Source: JACDAN01 sp046714355
GTDB lineage: Bacteria > Actinomycetota > Thermoleophilia > Gaiellales > Gaiellaceae
Reading direction: 5' to 3'
DNA: 10,065 bases
NCBI GenBank assembly: GCA_046714355.1
Contig: JBKKAR010000138.1
Span: forward strand, 1-10,065
Shown here: positions 5,692 through 10,065 of the stretch, piece after piece
How the letters are laid out: each line of letters begins with the position of its first letter
How positions within the stretch are numbered: the stretch's first letter is position 1
Made by a program: the position numbers and the translations under genes
Notes under the pieces: model-generated
Told to the model about the DNA's origin: nothing
Database searches by the model: none
Seen by the model: the letters and a program-made list of their open reading frames with translations, nothing else

Positions 5692-6420
5692 CTACCTCCG
5701 GTTCAGCACGCCCCGGATCCGGTCGAGCTCCTCCACGGGTTGCATGTCCAGCGGCTCCACGATCGCGAGCGCCGTGACGTCGAGCTCCTCGAGCTTTCGC
5801 CGGTGGAGAAGGAAGACGGCTCGCTCTCCCGGTGCCGGCTTCGGCGCGCGGAACCACATCACGTCCCGACTCGACGCGAAGGCGACCTCGAGCCGCTCGC
5901 CCTCGTTCACGTCGCCCTTCTCGACCCGCTCGACGACAACGAGCGCCGTCCGCCACTGCGGGTCGTGCTCGCTGTCCGGCGGCCGTTCGCGCCTCCCGAC
6001 CGGGCCGGTGTCCGCAACCTTGCCGACCACGACCGCGGCCGCCTCGGCGACCCGCTTCCGAAGCACGGCGGCCTCCTGTTGCTGCACGGCATCCTCCATC
6101 CGCTTTCTCATCGCGTCGAGATCCGCTGCCGGTTGCCGGCCGATCTCCTGGACGGCGAGCCCCGTCCCCGAGATCCAGCCGACCGTGAAGAAGACCGCGC
6201 GCTGGCCCTTCTTCGCCGGCGACCCCAGCCTGACGGTGACCTCCGATCCCTTGCGCTCGCCGAAGTCGGGCGGCGCGCGCAGCACGGCTTCGACCCGGAC
6301 GACGGCGGTCTCCTTCGTCGGCTCGACGAGCTCCATCGTCGTCGCGCCGGTGCGCTCCACGCGGCCGGCGAAGACGAATCCGGCCCGGCGCGAGAGCCGC
6401 TCGACCTCAGTGGTGGCCAT
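5692..6420 (-). CDS. Unknown protein with two tandem beta-rich (possibly NTR/OB-like) domains, first gene of the operon
   Basis: 242 aa. I chose ATG at 6418-6420, preceded by AGGGGGG; an ATG seven codons upstream lacks a good site. The protein contains the same layout twice. Residues 13-81 have FVFAGRVERTG, then TAVVRVEAVLRAPPDFGERKG, then KKGQRAVFFTVG. Residues 128-206 have VVVGKVADTG, then TALVVVERVEKGDVNEGER, then APGERAVFLLHR. A charged helical linker (98-127, possible coiled coil) joins them. The 'exported value, growing strand, G-x-RAVFF' pattern recalls NTR/TIMP-like OB barrels, but without the usual cysteines, so this is a weak analogy. There is no signal peptide and no membrane segment. 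A weak -10-like TAGAGA at 6450-6455 (complement) would give a leader of about 22 bases. The propeller gene follows after 36 bases, so the two are likely co-transcribed. No function can be assigned. Confidence 0.75.
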   Translation of the reverse strand: MATTEVERLSRRAGFVFAGRVERTGATTMELVEPTKETAVVRVEAVLRAPPDFGERKGSEVTVRLGSPAKKGQRAVFFTVGWISGTGLAVQEIGRQPAADLDAMRKRMEDAVQQQEAAVLRKRVAEAAAVVVGKVADTGPVGRRERPPDSEHDPQWRTALVVVERVEKGDVNEGERLEVAFASSRDVMWFRAPKPAPGERAVFLLHRRKLEELDVTALAIVEPLDMQPVEELDRIRGVLNRR

Positions 6421-6506
6421 GAGCCCCCCTGTCCAGCGCATTCATCGGCTCTCTAGCATCCAATCGAACCTCCCCGGTTGACGGATGCCGCAGACCGCCG
6501 ACGATG

Positions 6507-6665
6507 TCACCACGGGCGCACCTCGTCAAGTACTCGCGCGCATCCGCCAAACCCCCTCCTAGCCGCGTCGCGGATGCGCGGGTTGAGCGCGCCGTACAGG
6601 AGGTCTGCGGCGAGGTTCGCCAGCACGATCACGACCGTTAGTAGCAGCGTCAGCCAATCACGGGC
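6507..6665 (-). pseudogene. Remnant C-terminus of a DppB/OppB-type peptide ABC permease
   Basis: Reading the complement from 6665 down to a TGA at 6507-6509 gives ARDWLTLLLTVVIVLANL followed by AADLLYGALNPRIRDAARRG. This is the well-known end of DppB/OppB inner-membrane permeases: a last membrane helix, then N-x-x-x-DLLY-x-x-(D/N)PRIR. Only about 50 codons survive; everything before the last helix is gone, with unrelated sequence and the ABC exporter promoter region upstream. A purine-rich AGGAGGGGG (6563-6571 on the complement) followed by ATG and then TGA four codons later may be what is left of the next gene's start. No dppC-like gene follows; the unrelated 242-aa gene does. This is a relic of an earlier peptide-transport operon at this place. 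Confidence 0.65.
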
Positions 6666-6718
6666 GGGTATCCCCGGCGCGAAAAGTCCTCGTTTCCAAG
6701 GCCTTTGTGCGCCCTGGC

Positions 6719-6724
6719 TACGAT
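6719..6724 (+). promoter_or_regulatory. Candidate -10 element for the ABC exporter operon
   Basis: TACGAT lies 31 bases before the ATG at 6756 and matches four of six bases of the TATAAT consensus, including the first two and the last two. No good TTGACA-like -35 occurs at 16-19 bases upstream (the best is TTCCAA at 6694-6699). If transcription starts near 6731, the ATG at 6756 is the start and the TTG at 6705 is excluded. Confidence 0.3.
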
Positions 6725-6755
6725 CAACAGGCGGGACGTGATCCCGCACGAACGC

Positions 6756-8516
6756 ATGGACCAGACGCCTCCCGCAGCATTCGATCCGGTCAGCCGATGG
6801 GTTGGGCCCTCCGTTCGGCTGCCCGCGACCGATCCGGGGGATCCGGATACGCGCTCGCCGGCTCGCCTGCTCCTGTGGGTCGGGCGGCACCAGATCGGGA
6901 CACTCGTCGCCGGCGTGCTGTTCGGCGTGCTCTGGATGGTCGCCCAGGCACTGATGCCGTTCACGATCGGCCGCGCCATCGAGGACGGCATCATCGAACG
7001 CGACAACCGCGCGCTTGCGCTCTGGGCATTCGTCCTCCTCGGCCTCGGCGTGACGCAGGCGTTCGCCGGCGTGATGCGGCACCGCTGCGCCGTCTTCAAC
7101 TGGCTCCAGGCCTCGTTCCGCCTCGCGCAGGTCGTCGCGCATCACGCAGCGCGCTCGGGCCCAGCGGTGCGCGCCCGACTCTCGACCGGCGAGGTCGTCG
7201 CCACCGTCTCGAACGACGCCATGCGCGCCGGAGGCGCTTTCGACATCACGGCGCGTCTGGCCGGCGCGATCGCCTCCTACATCGTGGTCGCGGTCATCCT
7301 GCTGTCGTCGTCCGTGGTGCTGGGCCTCATCGTCCTGCTCGGAGTGCCGGTGCTCGTGCTCCTTCTGGGCACGGTGATCAAGCCGCTTCAGGCGCGCCAG
7401 CGCGAGCAGCGCGACGAGGTCGGGAAGCTCACCGCGCTCGGCGCCGACACGGCCGCGGGACTGCGCGTTCTGCGCGGGATCGGCGGGGAGCAGGCGTTCT
7501 TTGCTCGCTATCGCGACCGCTCGCAGGAAGTGCGTCACGCAGGCGTGCGGGTCGCGCTGCCTCAGTCGACCCTCGACGCGGCCCAGGTCTTCGTGCCGGG
7601 CATCTTCGTCGTGCTCGTCACCTGGCTCGGCGCCCGCTTCGCGCTCTCGGGAGAGATCGGAACGGGCGAGTTGGTCGCGTTCTACGGCTACGCGGCCTTC
7701 CTTGTCATCCCGCTGAGAACGGCCGCGGAGGCGGTCGACAAGGTGACGCGCGCGTTTGTTGGCGCGCGGCGGATGCTGGACGTTCTCGCCGTCGAGAGGC
7801 AGATCGCGGAGCCGGAAGCGGCCGCGGCCGAGCCTCCGCCGGGCGTGCCGCTCGCCGACCGGCGGTCGGGCCTGGTCGTCGAGCCCCGTCTCCTGACCTG
7901 CCTCGTTGCGTCACAGCCCGACGAGGTGGCTGCGCTCGCCGACCGGCTCGGCCGTTTCGGCGACGACGAGGGCGTCTTCCTCGGCGATGTCCAACTTGCC
8001 GATCTCGCCGTTGACGCGGTGCGACGGCGCATCGTGGTGAGCGAAGCCGATCCCGTGCTCTTCTCCGGCACCCTGCGCTCGGAGCTCGATCCCTGGGCCC
8101 GCGCCGAGGACGGCGAGATTCTCGAAGCGATCTCCGTCGCCGACGCCGAGGACGTCCTCGAGGCACTGCCTGCCGGGCTTGACACGATCGTGGACGAACG
8201 CGCCCGCTCGTTCTCGGGCGGCCAGCGGCAGCGGCTCGTGCTCGCGCGGGCGCTTCTTTCAGGCGCCGAGCTGCTCGTCCTCGTCGAGCCGACGAGTGCA
8301 GTCGACGCTCACACGGAGGCCCGGATCGCGCGGCGACTGCGCGAGGCGCGGGCGGACCGGACGACCGTCGTCGTCACCACGAGCCCGCTCCTCCTCGACC
8401 AGGCGGACCGCGTCGTCCTGATCGAGGACGACCGTGTCGTCGCCGAGGGAACCCACCGGGAGCTCCTCGGTCGCGCGGACTACCGCGAGACGGTGACGCG
8501 AGGGGAGGATCTGTGA
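6756..8516 (+). CDS. ABC exporter half-transporter with degenerate ATP site (heterodimer subunit 1)
   Basis: 586 aa with ATG at 6756; a TTG at 6705 is possible but would precede the likely promoter. A cytoplasmic tail of about 40 residues precedes six predicted membrane helices (about 46-70, 86-106, 168-188, 189-206, 277-297, 306-322), then an ATPase domain from about 345. That domain is degenerate: where Walker A should be, the chain reads CLVASQPDEVAALADRL (382-398), with no glycines and Val at the Lys place. The Q-loop Gln is Glu (E430), Walker B is LLVLVE (506-511) with Val for the Asp, and the H-loop His is Thr (T542). The signature FSGGQRQR (486-493) and the D-loop SAVD (514-517) are intact. 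It can therefore supply a signature motif but not its own working site, and needs the partner encoded next (GTGA overlap). The cargo is unknown; lipids, drugs or peptides are typical of the family. Confidence 0.9.
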   Translation: MDQTPPAAFDPVSRWVGPSVRLPATDPGDPDTRSPARLLLWVGRHQIGTLVAGVLFGVLWMVAQALMPFTIGRAIEDGIIERDNRALALWAFVLLGLGVTQAFAGVMRHRCAVFNWLQASFRLAQVVAHHAARSGPAVRARLSTGEVVATVSNDAMRAGGAFDITARLAGAIASYIVVAVILLSSSVVLGLIVLLGVPVLVLLLGTVIKPLQARQREQRDEVGKLTALGADTAAGLRVLRGIGGEQAFFARYRDRSQEVRHAGVRVALPQSTLDAAQVFVPGIFVVLVTWLGARFALSGEIGTGELVAFYGYAAFLVIPLRTAAEAVDKVTRAFVGARRMLDVLAVERQIAEPEAAAAEPPPGVPLADRRSGLVVEPRLLTCLVASQPDEVAALADRLGRFGDDEGVFLGDVQLADLAVDAVRRRIVVSEADPVLFSGTLRSELDPWARAEDGEILEAISVADAEDVLEALPAGLDTIVDERARSFSGGQRQRLVLARALLSGAELLVLVEPTSAVDAHTEARIARRLREARADRTTVVVTTSPLLLDQADRVVLIEDDRVVAEGTHRELLGRADYRETVTRGEDL

Positions 8517-10065
8517 GCGAGCTGCTGCCGATCGCCTCCGGCCCGGAGCTGCGTGCTCAGGCGAAGCTGCTCGGGAGCCGCCACCGCCGCGCCCTTGTCG
8601 GCGTCATCGGCCTGCACGCCGCTGCTGCCGCCGCCGGGCTCGCGGGGCCGGCGCTGCTCGGCCAGCTCGTCGAGGCCGTGGTGAACGGGACGACTCGCGG
8701 GTACGTCGACAAGATCGTGCTCGTCCTAGCCTGCTTCCTGCTGGCTCAGACGATCCTCACCTGGCTAGCGCGCCGTGCGTCGTTCGTGCTCTCCGAGGAG
8801 ATGTTCGCCGAGCTGCGCGAGGACTTCCTGCGGAGGGTGCTCGCCCTGCCGCTCTCGACGGTCGAGCGCGCCGGTACCGGCGACCTCGTCTCGCGCACGA
8901 CCGCCGACGTCGACTCGCTTGCGCGCACGGTCCGCTTCGCCGTTCCGGAGACGCTGATCGCCGGCGTGACGACGATCCTCACCGTGGCCGCGGCAGTCTG
9001 GGTGAGCCCCCTCGCGGCGCTCCCCTGCATCGCCGGCGTGCCCGCGCTCTGGATCGGCACTCGCTGGTACCTGCGCCGTGCGCCCGCCGCATACCTGTGG
9101 GAGCGCGCGTCGTACGCGACCCTCACCGGGACGGTCGGCGAGACCGTCGAGGGCGGACGGACGATCGAGGCGCTCAGCCTGCGGGAGGAACGCGTGCGGC
9201 GGATCAACGCCGACCTCGAGGAGGCCTCGCGCGCGGAGCGACGCACCCTGCATCTCCGCACGATCTGGTTCCCGACCGCCGAGTTTTCGTACGTAGTCCC
9301 CGTCGTGTCAGCGCTCGCCTGGGGCGGCTGGCTCGTCTCGACGGGCCGCGCGTCGATCGGCGAGGTGACGGCGGTCGCACTCTACGTCGTGCAGCTCGCC
9401 GATCCCGTGGATCGCCTGATCTCGTGGCTCGACGAGATCCAGGTGGGAGCGACGTCCTTCGCCCGGCTGGTCGGCATCGCCGGCGTTCCGCCCGACCGGG
9501 AGGCGACTGACGACCGGCCGGAGGGAGACCGGTTGCGGGCGCAGGACGTGCATTACGCATACGTCGTCGATCGCGACGTCCTCCACGGCATCGACCTCGA
9601 CCTCGAGCCCGGCGAGCGTGTCGCGGTGGTCGGCCCGTCCGGCGCGGGCAAGTCGACCCTGGGGCGCCTGCTCTCGGGGATCCATCCTCCGCGCGTCGGA
9701 CGCGTGGACGTCGGCGGGGTCCGCCTGGTCGACCTGCCGCTCGACACGCTGCGGCGGGAAGTGGCGCTCGTGACCCAGGAGCAGCACGTCTTCGTCGGAA
9801 CGCTCGCCGAGAATCTCCGCCTCGCCCGCACGGGCGCCTCCGACGACCAGCTGAGCGACGCGCTCGCGGCGGTCGATGCGCTCGAGTGGGTCGACTCGCT
9901 GCCCGACCGCCTGGAGACCGTCGTGGGCGCGGGCGGCTACCCGCTCACGCCTGCGCAGGCCCAGCAGGTCGCGCTCGCCCGGCTCGTGCTCGCCGACCCG
10001 CACACGCTTGTGCTGGATGAGGCGACGTCCCTGCTCGATCCGCGGGCCGCGCGCCACCTCGAGCG
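8513..10065 (+). CDS. ABC exporter half-transporter with intact Walker motifs and degenerate signature (subunit 2, partial)
   Basis: The GTG at 8513 overlaps the previous stop (GTGA) and follows GGGGAGG by about five bases; 517 codons are visible before the window ends inside the ATPase domain. Six membrane helices are predicted (about 28-52, 66-86, 146-164, 165-182, 256-276, 284-298). The intracellular loop motif GTGDLVSRTTADVD (121-134) is typical of type IV ABC exporters. The ATPase domain has Walker A GPSGAGKST (374-382), Q-loop Gln Q422, and Walker B TLVLDE (498-503) with the catalytic Glu E503. The signature reads LTPAQ (478-482) instead of LSGGQ, still followed by AQQVALARL. These features mirror those of subunit 1: the working site must pair this Walker A/B with the FSGGQ of subunit 1. 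The H-loop and the C-terminus lie beyond the window. Confidence 0.92.
   Translation, partial: MSELLPIASGPELRAQAKLLGSRHRRALVGVIGLHAAAAAAGLAGPALLGQLVEAVVNGTTRGYVDKIVLVLACFLLAQTILTWLARRASFVLSEEMFAELREDFLRRVLALPLSTVERAGTGDLVSRTTADVDSLARTVRFAVPETLIAGVTTILTVAAAVWVSPLAALPCIAGVPALWIGTRWYLRRAPAAYLWERASYATLTGTVGETVEGGRTIEALSLREERVRRINADLEEASRAERRTLHLRTIWFPTAEFSYVVPVVSALAWGGWLVSTGRASIGEVTAVALYVVQLADPVDRLISWLDEIQVGATSFARLVGIAGVPPDREATDDRPEGDRLRAQDVHYAYVVDRDVLHGIDLDLEPGERVAVVGPSGAGKSTLGRLLSGIHPPRVGRVDVGGVRLVDLPLDTLRREVALVTQEQHVFVGTLAENLRLARTGASDDQLSDALAAVDALEWVDSLPDRLETVVGAGGYPLTPAQAQQVALARLVLADPHTLVLDEATSLLDPRAARHLE

Noticed and set aside
6478..6483. TTGACG as a -35 box for the exporter operon
   Set aside because: It lies over 270 bases before the ATG with no -10 element at the right distance, and is close to the permease relic.
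6666..7538. The N-terminal part of the minus-strand frame that ends in the permease remnant
   Set aside because: Upstream of 6665 the frame is antisense to the exporter gene and has no membrane helices or permease motifs. Only the last 50 or so codons are a true relic.
1..10065. CRISPR array or tandem repeat array
   Set aside because: No regularly spaced direct repeats of 20-40 bases are visible anywhere in the window.

Overview
The window is high-GC DNA with several GTG starts, tightly overlapping operons and a tRNA-type GAAA-loop terminator. It fits a soil-type actinobacterium, perhaps of the Thermoleophilia/Gaiellales kind. That placement is inferred from general style and family recognition; no marker gene is present to prove it.

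Layout. Positions 1-78 hold the 3' end of an unrecognised plus-strand gene. It converges, across a weak hairpin (171-196), on a minus-strand gene (217-732) for a small secreted protein of an uncharacterised family. A 454-base gene-free stretch with several small inverted repeats follows, then a plus-strand class I SAM-dependent methyltransferase (1187-2005). At 2167-2211 lies the 3' half of an initiator-type tRNA-Met(CAU) whose 5' half is missing, followed directly by a strong hairpin terminator. This is what an integration scar (attR-like site) looks like, so the left 2.1 kb may be part of an integrated element.

Positions 6420-2351 (minus strand) form a compact three-gene operon of unknown role. 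It encodes a 242-aa protein with an internally duplicated beta-rich domain, a 1008-aa Asp-box (sialidase-like) propeller protein with an extra middle beta domain and a helical C-terminal domain, and a 93-aa membrane protein whose start overlaps the propeller stop. Neither of the two larger proteins has a visible signal peptide, although the propeller belongs to a mostly extracellular fold. This locus is the best candidate here for an undescribed system.

Between that operon and the next genes, 6507-6665 (minus) keeps a decayed C-terminus of a DppB/OppB-type peptide permease, which marks an old rearrangement junction.

The right end (6756-10065, plus) encodes two ABC exporter half-transporters joined by a GTGA overlap. 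Their nucleotide-binding domains are degenerate in complementary ways. The first lost Walker A but keeps the FSGGQ signature; the second keeps Walker A, Walker B and the catalytic Glu but has LTPAQ in place of the signature. Together they can form one working and one dead ATP site, so they almost certainly act as an obligate heterodimer.
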